Both the position numbers and the translations under genes were made by a program. 64,000 nt of DNA from Allosalinactinospora lopnorensis. Its GTDB lineage: Bacteria; Actinomycetota; Actinomycetes; Streptosporangiales; Streptosporangiaceae. The DNA lies in contig NZ_LAJC01000025.1 in NCBI RefSeq assembly GCF_000981225.1, positions 1 through 64,000 on the forward strand, read 5' to 3'. Shown in pieces: positions 24,666 through 35,630 of the stretch (within the stretch, counting starts at the first letter, position 1; every line of letters starts with the position of its first letter). The notes beneath the pieces were generated by a model. That model worked only from the letters and a program-made list of their open reading frames with translations, had not been told where the DNA came from and ran no database searches.

Positions 24666-27138
24666 TCAGGCTATCTCTGCTACTCCGCTAATCCGGTGTA
24701 CGGCGAACCGGTGCACCGCCGCCCGCGTCGCGTCGTAGGCCGTGAGATAACCGCCGTCGACCTTGGCGGGCTCCACGATCCTGCTGCTCGCGCGGCCGTC
24801 GGCGTCGAGATAGCCGATCCATAGGCGGCGCCCCTGCTCCACCGCTGAGGTGAGGGCCGAGAGCGTCGCGGCGGTCGGTGAACGCGGTGGGTCGCCCTCC
24901 GGCGCGAGGACGGGAAGGCGGGCGGCCGTGGCGGCCTCGTCGCCGGCCCGGACCGCCCGGACCGCGGCCATCAGCAGTTCGGGTCCGGGAGGCACGGGCT
25001 CGGCGAGGTCGCGCGAGGTCGGGATGGCGCTCGCCCGGCGGGTTTCGGGGCGGCTGAGCTGAACCGCCCCGTCGGTGGCCTCAGGGACCGGATGGTACCC
25101 GAGGCCGCTCAGGCGTTCCAGCAGGGCCGGGCGCGTACTCCGGCTGGCGAGCACAGTAGGCGCGAGGCGCGTCAGAGCGAGGCCGGTGGCGCGGCGGTCG
25201 TTGAGCAGTTCGTCCAGGACCGCGGACTCGTCGCAGCGCAGGTAGCTCGACGCCGTCCCGACGCGCAGCCGCCCGTGCGTGCGCCCCACATCGGAGATGA
25301 GGTAGCGAAGCGGCTGCGGCAGCGGGGTGCTGGAGTGGCGCTCCAGCAGTTCGGTGAGGTCCGCAGCGCCGCGGCCGGCGTCCAGGGCACGGCGGACGGA
25401 ATCGGCGCTGAAGCGGTAGACGGTGGCACCCCCGGTGGACTCCACCTCGGCGGCGAGCGCGAGTTCGCGGGCGAGTTCGGGGACGAGGGGACCCGGAGCG
25501 ACGGCGGTCAGGTCGCCCTGGATCAGGACGTGCTCCAAGGGCTCGGGGAGCTCGGCGGCCAGGATCGACGCGGCACGGGAGCACTCGCGTTCGGCGATCG
25601 GGGAGTCGCTGTCCGCGATCTCCTCCAGGAATGCGCGTGCGGGCGGCGCAAGAGCACCGTCCCCCGTGAAACCGAGCGTGCGGGCCTCGTGCAGGGCCGC
25701 CTCCACCAGGGTGGAGTAGCCGGCCCCTTGGCGCCGCGGCCGCTGCCAGGCGAGGTACTCCGAGACGGACTCGGATGCCGGCGCCACCCTGCGGGAGCGT
25801 TCGCGAGCGCGTGCAGCACATCGAGCCGGACCTCGGGAGCCGAGCGGCGGTCCAGCCCTTCGCCCAGGATGTTCCGGGACCGGCCGCGATCGTCCTTGGT
25901 TCCGGCGATGGAGGCCACCCGGGTCGAGCGCAGCCAGGCCTCGGCCAGTTGCAGCCAGCGCCGCTCCGGAGCGGACTCCCGCCACAGGTCGTAGTCGGAG
26001 GTGGGCAGCCACTCCCCCTCGACATCGCCGTCCGCGGCGATCAGGCCGGCGGCGTGCGCCGTCTCGATCAGCACCGCGGCGGTCGGCTCGTCGGTCTCAA
26101 GTGCCTGGGCCGCGCGCCGCAGGTCGCGTATGCCCAGGCCACCGCGGCGCAGCACACTCGGAGGGGCGCTGGACCACTGTTCGAGAAGCTCGGCCACCGA
26201 GCGGATGACAGTGAACGCCTGTCCCGCGGCACTGCGGGTGACCGCCGCGGGGGAGCGCTCCGTCCCGGAGAGCGCAGGCGGGACCGGCTCGACGTTTCGG
26301 AACAGCAGCCCGTCGCGCAGGAACAGCGCGATTTCCCGGGGAAGGGTGACCGTGCTCTCGTCGGTGGGGAGCAGCAGCCCGCGGGCGAGGAGGCGTTCGA
26401 CCGGGGAGCCCGCCGCGGTGACGTCGATGGTTCGCCTGGCTCCTGAGACGGTGCCGTCCGGCGGACCCCACACGAGCCGGTCGAGAACGGGGCGGGTGTC
26501 CGGGCCGGCCTCGGCCAGCAGGGCACTGAGCCGCTCGGGTCGGGCGAGAGTCTCGGCGATCCGGTCGGCCGGGTCGCCATCGGCGTAACCGGTGTTCAGC
26601 CCGAGATTGCTCGCGAGCTGATCGCGGCGCTCCGCGCCGAGGTCGCCGAGCAGTGTCCGCAGCGGAGGGCCGAGACCGGCCGGCCGGAGCAGGATGTCCC
26701 GCAGCACTGTCACCGGCCGCAGGCGCTCGCCGTCGTCCCATACCAGGGCCATCCCCCTGAGACCGGTCAGGGCGGTGTCGAGCGCCTCACCGGGCTCCCC
26801 GAGACCGGAGGCGAGACGGTCGTAGTCGACACCGGTCGGGTCGGCTGAGGCAGAGCATCCCTGCTGAGCGGGGTGGTCGGGCGGTGTCAGGCGCTCGTGC
26901 GCGACCACCCCTTCGAGGACCTGAAGGCTGAACCGATCGAGCCGGTCCAGGACCGCAGCGCCGCGGGGCGTGAGGTACAGCGTGCCGCGAGGGCTCCGAG
27001 GTCGGCGGGGACCGGGGTGATCAGGTCCGGGCGCGCGGCGAACAGCGATGCGAGCTCGGAGTCGGACAGCTTCCGCAGCCAGGAGGTGAACGTGGGGGGC
27101 CGTCCTGTGCGCGCCGCGGGCTCAGCGTCGTCGGTCAT
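24666..27138 (-). CDS. Helicase-associated domain protein (Rv0862c-like), two frame breaks, C-terminus supplied by the element
   Basis: The start at 27138 gives FTSWLRKLSDSELASLFAAR and RPDLITPVPADLGALAAR. A break near 26953 moves to the frame with VLEGVVAHERL, and a second near 25787-25789 (CCC) moves to the frame with SVSEYLAWQRPRR and the C-terminal DNA-binding-like part (RRLWIGYLDADGRASSRIVE). Adding one base at each gives about 824 residues, as in this actinobacterial family usually found beside XPB. The last 14 residues come from the integrated element (RFAVHRISGVAEIA). Both breaks look like dropped G/C bases. The protein probably works with XPB in DNA repair (inference). Confidence 0.82.
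24694..24710. repeat. attR core within the host gene's 3' end
   Basis: CGGTGTACGGCGAACCG, identical to 15585-15601, encodes RFAVHR on the minus strand. The bases to its left are element sequence that restores a similar C-terminus. Confidence 0.85.
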
Positions 27139-27274
27139 CGCTCACCACGCTATGCCATGCCGGTCGGAGGCGGCGGGAGCAGAGCGCCCCGCTGGTGCCG
27201 AGGGCCCGGCCAGGTGCACGTCAAACCCCCGTACTCGCGGAAGAACCCGGACGATCTTGCGGCACTATGGGCCT

Positions 27275-28033
27275 ATGACCGAGCGGGCTGAGCAAGCGGT
27301 GCTGGATTACCTGTCGCGGGTCGGCCAGGCCACGTACGGGTATCTGTCGGCGCGGCGCCGCGCCGCCTATCTCGCCGAGCTGCGTTCGCGCATCGACGAC
27401 GCCTGTGCCGGTACGAGAGACCCTGAGCAGATCCGCCGGGTGCTGGCCCAGCTCGGAGATCCCGCGGACCTGGTGGCACGGGAGTGCGCGGCGGATCCCG
27501 ACGAGGACGCCGGCCACGGGGGGGACCAGGAGGATGAGAAGGCGGACGGTGGCGGGGCGGTACCGCGGCACGCCTACCGCCAACCGCCGCCGTGGCGGGG
27601 CGGCCCGGACAGGGGAGTGTTCCGGGGCTCGGACGGTACCGCGGTGCGCAGGCCGGCGGGCGGGACGTCCATCGAGGCGGTGACGGGGGTGCTGGCCGCG
27701 GCGCGGACGCGTCCCGCGGAGGTTTTCACCGTCGCCGTCTACCTGGTCAGCGGCATCATCGGCCAGATCGTCTTCGTGTGGGTCGTGGGGGCGGTGCTGC
27801 TGGTGCTCAGCGAGGTGTGGTCCCGCTTCGACAAGCGTGTCGCGGTGGGGATCCCGCTGGTCGCCACGCTCATCGGGATGACGCTGTGGCGGGGGGAGGC
27901 GCCCTACATCGACCAGATCATCCTGAACTCACTCATGGACACCGGGGTGATCGGGTTGCGGCTGGCAGCGGTGGGGTGCGCGGTATACCTGACCGTGCGT
28001 ATCACGCGCATTACGCGCTCCGCCGATATCTGA
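27275..28033 (+). CDS. HAAS-domain membrane protein
   Basis: This 252-residue protein begins with a HAAS-like helical domain (EQAVLDYLSRVGQATYGYLS, YLAELRSRIDDA, LAQLGDPADLVA), then a charged linker and three or four membrane helices from about residue 145 (VFTVAVYLVSGIIGQIVFVW onward). HAAS domains pair with PadR-type regulation in many Gram-positives, but no PadR gene is adjacent. ATG 27275 is the first start that fits the domain. Confidence 0.75.
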   Translation: MTERAEQAVLDYLSRVGQATYGYLSARRRAAYLAELRSRIDDACAGTRDPEQIRRVLAQLGDPADLVARECAADPDEDAGHGGDQEDEKADGGGAVPRHAYRQPPPWRGGPDRGVFRGSDGTAVRRPAGGTSIEAVTGVLAAARTRPAEVFTVAVYLVSGIIGQIVFVWVVGAVLLVLSEVWSRFDKRVAVGIPLVATLIGMTLWRGEAPYIDQIILNSLMDTGVIGLRLAAVGCAVYLTVRITRITRSADI

Positions 28034-28305
28034 CGGCCGCGGCCGAGCCTTCCCAGACGGGCCGTGCCGGTCATCTTCTGGCAAACCCTGAGAAATATCC
28101 TGGTTGGCCTGCGATTTCCTGTGCGTCGCGAGCGGCTTCCCCAGGTGATGATGATGACGCGTTCCGTTCCGTATTGGCGAGGGGAGCGCGGTGGGTGCCT
28201 TTTGCCGGGGCGACCACAAGGCGGCGCCAGGATTGACGGCACTCCAGTCCCGCCGGGTCCCGTCCCAAACTCCGCAACCTGCGGTGGCTGGGATCGCCGT
28301 CAATA

Positions 28306-28337
28306 GAGAGGCTCGGAGATCCGCATCCGAGCCTCTC
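28306..28337 (+). terminator. Hairpin downstream of the HAAS gene
   Basis: GAGAGGCTCGGA (28306-28317) pairs with TCCGAGCCTCTC (28326-28337), a 12-bp perfect stem. A second hairpin-rich stretch built on GGTCCCGGGAC follows at 28341-28380. In 28034-28610 I see these structures, the terminator at 28403 and no gene. Confidence 0.6.
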
Positions 28338-28402
28338 GTCCGGTCCCGGGACTGGCACCATTAGTCCCGGTCCCGGGACCGACGCCGCCGCTTCCCAGGG
28401 GC

Positions 28403-28425
28403 CGGCCGGTTATGGCCGATTTTTT
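28403..28425 (+). terminator. Intrinsic terminator with T-run
   Basis: CGGCC (28403-28407) pairs with GGCCG (28414-28418) around GGTTAT and is followed by ATTTTTT. This is one of the few T-tailed terminators in the window. Confidence 0.65.
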
Positions 28426-28610
28426 GTGGCTGTTTACGGTGATTCACCATCGTTCGATGCTCGCCTGCTGAGATCGCTGAGCACTAACCTGAAAGCGCCT
28501 CTGTGGGATGATGGGGCGCTAGGAGGCTAAGTGGACACCCGGCGTTGAACCTGGCCGATTCGCCCGGCTTCCTTCCTTATCAGTACGACGGCGAAAGCGT
28601 GAGGTCACAC

Positions 28611-28994
28611 GTGCCCACCGGCAAGGTCAAGTGGTACGACAGCGATAAGGGATTCGGCTTTCTGACCCGGGACGACGGCGGTGAGGTCTTCGTCCATTCC
28701 TCGGCGCTGCCCACGGGAACGACATCCCTGCGCGCGGGGCAACGGGTGGAGTTCGGCGTCGTCGAGGGCAGGAAAGGCGCCCAGGCGCTTCAGGTGAAGG
28801 TGCTCGACGCCCAGCGTTCGGTGGCCAAGGCGATGCGCAAGAAGCCGGACGAAATGGTGGTCATCGTCGAGGATCTGATGAAGCTCCTCGACGGCATCTC
28901 CGGTACCTACCGCAGGGGGAAGCACCCCGACCGGCGGGAGGCGGCCAAGATCGCCCAGCTTCTGCGGGTGGTCGCCGACGATCTGGAGGCGTAG
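28611..28994 (+). CDS. Cold-shock domain protein (CspB/Rv0871 type)
   Basis: This 127-residue protein has a cold-shock domain with RNP1 (KGFGFLTRD) and RNP2 (EVFVHSSAL) motifs at about 12-35, and a 60-residue helical C-terminal extension typical of the longer actinobacterial form. It binds single-stranded nucleic acid. GTG 28611 gives the canonical VPTGKVKWYD start and follows GAGG; the frame is open further upstream. Confidence 0.92.
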   Translation: MPTGKVKWYDSDKGFGFLTRDDGGEVFVHSSALPTGTTSLRAGQRVEFGVVEGRKGAQALQVKVLDAQRSVAKAMRKKPDEMVVIVEDLMKLLDGISGTYRRGKHPDRREAAKIAQLLRVVADDLEA

Positions 28995-29166
28995 CGCTCA
29001 TGTCCGCTCCCCTGTTGCGGCAACGGTGACACTCCCGGCCAGCGAGTGTGATACCCGTCACATTTGCAGGGCAGGGGGTGTTGTGACGCCCCCGACTTGG
29101 CGTAACGGTCGCCTATCAATCAGGGCCATGGTCATGTCGGTAGGTGTAATCAGCGAAAATGGAGAC

Positions 29167-29973
29167 GTGAGCCGTAGCCGTCGTTCCCCCGCACCAGACA
29201 AGGCATGTACCGAGGCGGTCGACATCGCCCGCGCCTCGGCCGTCGAAATCGCGTCTCCGGAGTGGGTTGGCGAACACCTCTCCGCGAAGGTCGAGTGCGA
29301 CCGCCTCGTCACCCACCTCTTCGCGTGTCTGCACCCCGCCTACTCCGGCTGGCACTACGCCGTCACGGTCGTCCGCGCCGCGCGCGCCAAGGTGGTCACG
29401 GTCAACGAAGTCGCGCTGGTCCCAGGCCCCGAATCGCTGCTCGCACCGGAGTGGGTGCCCTGGAAGGAACGCCTCCGCCCCGGCGACCTCGGTGTCGGGG
29501 ACCTGCTGCCCACCCCTGAGGACGACGAACGCCTCAAGCCCGGTTACGCGCAGGTGCCCGAAAGCGAGCTTGAGGAGGAGGGAGCCGATCACCAGATGAT
29601 CTGGGAGCTCGGCCTGGGCCGGACCCGCGTGCTTTCGGAGGCGGGCCGCAAGGCGGCCGCGGAGCGCTGGTACAACGACGAGTCCGGACCGGGCAGCGCC
29701 ATCGCGAAGGCGGCGCCGGCCACCTGTACGACCTGCGGTTTCCTTACCCCTCTGGCGGGGGAGTTCCGCCAGATGTTCGGGGTCTGCGCCAACGAGTACG
29801 CGCCCGACGACGGCCGGGTCGTGTCCCTGGACCACGGCTGCGGCGCGCACTCCGAGGCCGCTCAGCCGGTCGCGCACACCGAGCCGATCGCACCGGTCAT
29901 CGATGAGCTGGGTTACGACCACATCGTCTTCGACGACACCACGGAGTTGGAACTCGTCTCCTCCGACGGCTGA
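29167..29973 (+). CDS. DUF3027 domain-containing protein
   Basis: About 268 residues match the actinobacterial DUF3027 family: PDKACTEAVDIARASAVEIA, HYAVTVVRAARAKVVTVNEV, APEWVPWKERLRPGDLGVGD, then a CTTCGF cysteine pair and DHGCGAH, which may bind zinc. Function is unknown; Rv0883c beside serC in M. tuberculosis is the equivalent, matching serC 3.4 kb away here. GTG 29167 fits family N-termini; ATG 29128 is possible. Confidence 0.87.
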   Translation: MSRSRRSPAPDKACTEAVDIARASAVEIASPEWVGEHLSAKVECDRLVTHLFACLHPAYSGWHYAVTVVRAARAKVVTVNEVALVPGPESLLAPEWVPWKERLRPGDLGVGDLLPTPEDDERLKPGYAQVPESELEEEGADHQMIWELGLGRTRVLSEAGRKAAAERWYNDESGPGSAIAKAAPATCTTCGFLTPLAGEFRQMFGVCANEYAPDDGRVVSLDHGCGAHSEAAQPVAHTEPIAPVIDELGYDHIVFDDTTELELVSSDG

Positions 29974-30095
29974 GACGGGCAGGGGCGGGGCCGCGAAGCC
30001 GACATCTGCGGCGACTCGAACATTGTGCGGCCGATCGCGACCAGCGGCACGGTCTCATCCCGGCCTTTACCGGGAACGGAACGAAAAAGCGCATG

Positions 30096-30118
30096 CCGCG
30101 ACCACCGGCTGGTCGCGG
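30096..30118 (+). terminator. Hairpin after the DUF3027 gene
   Basis: CCGCGACCA (30096-30104) pairs with TGGTCGCGG (30110-30118) around CCGGC, 120 bases past the DUF3027 stop. No T-run follows. Confidence 0.5.
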
Positions 30119-30234
30119 AAAGCGGACAGCGCCGGGTTGGAAAAGCCACGGCACCCCGACGCGGTGGAAAATCGCTCCGTTAACGATCTACCGGTCGCGT
30201 ACCGTAGGTGCGCACCGACCCGGGAGGAGTCCGC

Positions 30235-33200
30235 ATGGACCCGACACTGGCCGATCCGTTCAACACAGCTGAACTGCGGCGACGTGTGCTAGACGGATGG
30301 GCCGACGCCCCTGCGCGGTTCCGGGAGGACGCCAACGCCGAGGAGGACTACGCGCTCGGCGGCTACCGCGACCGGGTCGTTGTGGAGCTCGCGCAGAACG
30401 CGGCCGACGCCGCGCGCCGCGCGGGGACACCGGGACGGCTGCACCTGACGCTGGACGGCGCCGTGTTCACCGCGAGCAACACCGGTGCGCCGCTCACGGC
30501 AGCGGGAGTGGAGTCCCTTGCTACGTTGCGCGCCTCGGCGAAGCGGGACGAAGGCGCCCCGGGCTCCACCGGGCGCTTCGGCGTCGGGTTCTCAGCCGTT
30601 GTGGCGCTGAGCGACGACGTCACCGTGGCCTCACGCGACGGCGCCGTGCGCTTCGACCTCGACCGCGCGCGTTCCGTGGTCAGCGAGGAGCTGCTGGAAT
30701 CCGGCCGCGCCCGCCCCGATCTCGTCGAGGAGATCCGGCGGCGCGGCGGCCATGTACCGCTGCTCCGGCTGCCCTTCAGCGCCGATGCGGGTCCACTGGA
30801 CGACTACACCACCGTGGTCACCCTGGTGCTCCGGGACGAGGAGGCGCGCACCCGGCTGGGCCGGTTGCTCGACGAGACCAGCGAGGCACTGCTCCTCGCC
30901 CTGCCCGACCTCGCCGAAGTGCGGATCACCACGGACAGCGGCGAACGCGTCCTCACCCGCGAGTCCGGGGGCGGTACCGGGGATGAGCTGACCCGGGTCC
31001 GCGACGCGGCGGGCGAACGGATCACCCGCTGGCGCACCGTCGCCCGATCCGGACGGTTCGACCCCTCGCTGCTCGCCGACCGTCCGACTGAGGAGCGTGC
31101 GCGCCTGGACTGGACGCTCACCTGGGCGGTGCCGGTGACCGCGGACGGGGCGGCGGCCGGGCTGCCGGAGGGCGTCACCCCGGTCGTGCACGCGCCGACC
31201 CCGAGCGACACCGGGCTCGACCTCCCCGCGCTGCTCATCGGCACCTTCCCGCTGAGCCCGGACCGCCGGGGCATCGCGCCGGGCCCGGCGTCCGAGACCC
31301 TCGTCGCCGAGGCCGCCGACTCCTACTGCGAGCTGCTGTGCCTGCTCGACGCGCGCGCCGCCCTGGATCTCGTCCCCGTGACCCTGGTCGGCCGCGGGGA
31401 GTTCGACAACAGGTTCCGGGCCGCCATCACCAAGCCGCTGCTCGACACACCGTTCCTGGCGACCGCCCGGGGCGAACCGGTCCGCCCGCGCGATGCCGTC
31501 GTGCTGGAAGGCGGCCCCGATGCCGCCGCGGTCCTGGCCGAGGTGATCCCCACGGCGCTTCCCGGTGAGTGGGACCCGCGGCATCCCGGGCTGGCGCAGT
31601 TGCGGCTGCGCCGCCTCGGCTTCGCGGAACTGGCCGACCTGCTGGCCGACCTCGACCGGGAGCCGCGGTGGTGGGCGCGGCTGTACGCGGCGTTCGGCGC
31701 GGCCGGGCGGCAGGGGGCCGATCTCGACGAGCTCGGGGCGCTCCCGGTGCCGCTGGTCGACGGGCGGCTGGTCCGGGGGCCGCGTTCCCTGCTGGTCCCG
31801 GTCGGCGCCGGGTTCGGTGCCGGTGCCCTCGAACTGCACACTCTGGCCTCGCTGGACCTGCGGATCGTGCACCCGCAGGCTGTGGATCCGCTCCTGGTGC
31901 GGCTCGGAGCGATCGAGGCGAACGAGGCCGCGGTTCTCACCGACCCGCTGACCCGTGCCGCCGTGGAGAACTCGCTCGAAGCCGACGACCCCGACGAGAT
32001 CGCGGTCCCCGTCCTGGAGCTGGTATCGGCTTCGGGGACGACGGTCGTCGACGCGCCGTGGCTGGCCGAGCTGGCGCTGCGCGACGACGAAGGCGGGTAC
32101 TCGGTCGCCGGCGAACTGCTGCTCCCCGCGAGCCCGCTCATGGAGATCCTCTCCGACGCCGCTCCGTTCGGCGTCGTCGCCGCCGACCTCGTGGAGCGCT
32201 ACGGCGCCGAGACGCTTGAGGCGGTCGGCGTGCTCTGGTCCTTCTCGCTGGTCCGGGCCGACGACGTCACTCTCGGCTCGGCGCTCACCGAGAGCATGGA
32301 CGAGCTCGACGGCCTCGAAACGTGGTCGGGGGAGGTCATGGAGCGGCTCGGCGCCCACGAGCTGCCGCCCGTGGTCCCCGAGCTGGTCGCGGTCGCCGAC
32401 CTGGAGTTCGTCCGGGAGGACCGCTGGCCGCAGGCCCTGGAGCTGCTGTCAGGGCCCCGGCTGCGCGCCGCGGTCGCCGAACCCACCCGCGTGCTGGGGG
32501 ACGACGGCCAGGTGGCCGACGTCCCCTCCTACACCGCCTGGTGGCTCCGTACGGGCGCCAGGCTGGACGGCCGGCGCCCGACGGAACTGCGCACCGCCGA
32601 CGCCGCCCCGGCGCTCGTCGGCCTGTACGACCAGGCTCCCGCCGGCATCGACGGGGAGCTCGCGCGGGCGCTCGGAGTACGCACCTCTCTGGATGAGCTG
32701 CTCGCCGAACCGGACGGTCCCGACGACCTCCTGGAGCGGCTGGCCGACCCCGGACGGCACGTGGAGCGTACGGCGCTGCGCGAGATCTGGACGTCGCTCG
32801 CCCGCGTTGACGCCGACAGGGTGACGCCGCCGGAGCGCGTGCGCGCGGTGCGCGGCGGGGCGATCGTGGTGGCCGACGCCGACGACACCGTCGTCGTCGA
32901 CGCCCCCGACCTGCTACCGCTGCTGGCGGACCACCCTGTGGTGCTCGTCCCGGGCGAGCACACCGTGCCCGTGGCCGACGTTCTCGACCTCGCGCTGGCG
33001 AGCGAGGAAGTGGAGGGGCGGGTCACGTCGTCGGGTGATGTCCGTCCGGTCCCCGAGGAGGTCAACGTCCTCCTCGACACCGCGGCACTCACCTACGTCC
33101 ACCACGAGGAGCTCACCGTCGACGGCGTCCCGGCCGAGTGGCGCTGCGACGGCACGGCCCTGCACGCCTCGACCACCGACGGCCTCGCCCGCGCCCTCTG

Positions 33201-33300
33201 CTGGGCGGCGGACCGGTGGTCCCGCCGGCACCTGGTGGCCGCCGTGCTCAGGGACCCGCAGGCGCTGCCCGTCCTCCTCGCGGAGACCGGTTTCGACTGA
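30235..33300 (+). CDS. Sacsin N-terminal ATP-binding-like (GHKL ATPase) protein
   Basis: This 1021-residue protein has a Bergerat ATP-binding fold at the N-terminus: VVVELAQNAADAARRAG (N box), FTASNTGAPL, and STGRFGVGFSAV (glycine lid). This is the Hsp90-like domain of sacsin. The remaining 800 residues are acidic, Leu/Ala-rich and without a motif I recognise. A chaperone-like role is inferred from the domain only. ATG 30235 follows GGGAGGAG. It lies between DUF3027 and serC, a conserved actinobacterial neighbourhood. Confidence 0.88.
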   Translation: MDPTLADPFNTAELRRRVLDGWADAPARFREDANAEEDYALGGYRDRVVVELAQNAADAARRAGTPGRLHLTLDGAVFTASNTGAPLTAAGVESLATLRASAKRDEGAPGSTGRFGVGFSAVVALSDDVTVASRDGAVRFDLDRARSVVSEELLESGRARPDLVEEIRRRGGHVPLLRLPFSADAGPLDDYTTVVTLVLRDEEARTRLGRLLDETSEALLLALPDLAEVRITTDSGERVLTRESGGGTGDELTRVRDAAGERITRWRTVARSGRFDPSLLADRPTEERARLDWTLTWAVPVTADGAAAGLPEGVTPVVHAPTPSDTGLDLPALLIGTFPLSPDRRGIAPGPASETLVAEAADSYCELLCLLDARAALDLVPVTLVGRGEFDNRFRAAITKPLLDTPFLATARGEPVRPRDAVVLEGGPDAAAVLAEVIPTALPGEWDPRHPGLAQLRLRRLGFAELADLLADLDREPRWWARLYAAFGAAGRQGADLDELGALPVPLVDGRLVRGPRSLLVPVGAGFGAGALELHTLASLDLRIVHPQAVDPLLVRLGAIEANEAAVLTDPLTRAAVENSLEADDPDEIAVPVLELVSASGTTVVDAPWLAELALRDDEGGYSVAGELLLPASPLMEILSDAAPFGVVAADLVERYGAETLEAVGVLWSFSLVRADDVTLGSALTESMDELDGLETWSGEVMERLGAHELPPVVPELVAVADLEFVREDRWPQALELLSGPRLRAAVAEPTRVLGDDGQVADVPSYTAWWLRTGARLDGRRPTELRTADAAPALVGLYDQAPAGIDGELARALGVRTSLDELLAEPDGPDDLLERLADPGRHVERTALREIWTSLARVDADRVTPPERVRAVRGGAIVVADADDTVVVDAPDLLPLLADHPVVLVPGEHTVPVADVLDLALASEEVEGRVTSSGDVRPVPEEVNVLLDTAALTYVHHEELTVDGVPAEWRCDGTALHASTTDGLARALCWAADRWSRRHLVAAVLRDPQALPVLLAETGFD

Positions 33301-35602
<2,302 letters not shown>

Positions 35603-35630
35603 GCGCCTGGCGGGTTCGCGGCGCCCGGTG

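Larger units (their letters stand above)
15585..24710. mobile_element. 9.1 kb integrated element (capsid-encoding satellite or degenerate prophage)
   Basis: The element is bounded by identical 17-bp repeats at 15585-15601 and 24694-24710 within the coding sequence of a host gene's 3' end. From left to right it carries DUF397 and XRE genes (leftward), a four-gene overlapping operon with an excisionase-like protein, a 61-bp palindrome array, a GT-skewed non-coding stretch, an HK97-type major capsid gene, a three-gene replication-like operon, an excisionase, an XRE repressor and a tyrosine integrase. I find no portal, terminase, protease, tail or lysis gene. It could package itself with a helper phage, or be a remnant. 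Confidence 0.85.
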
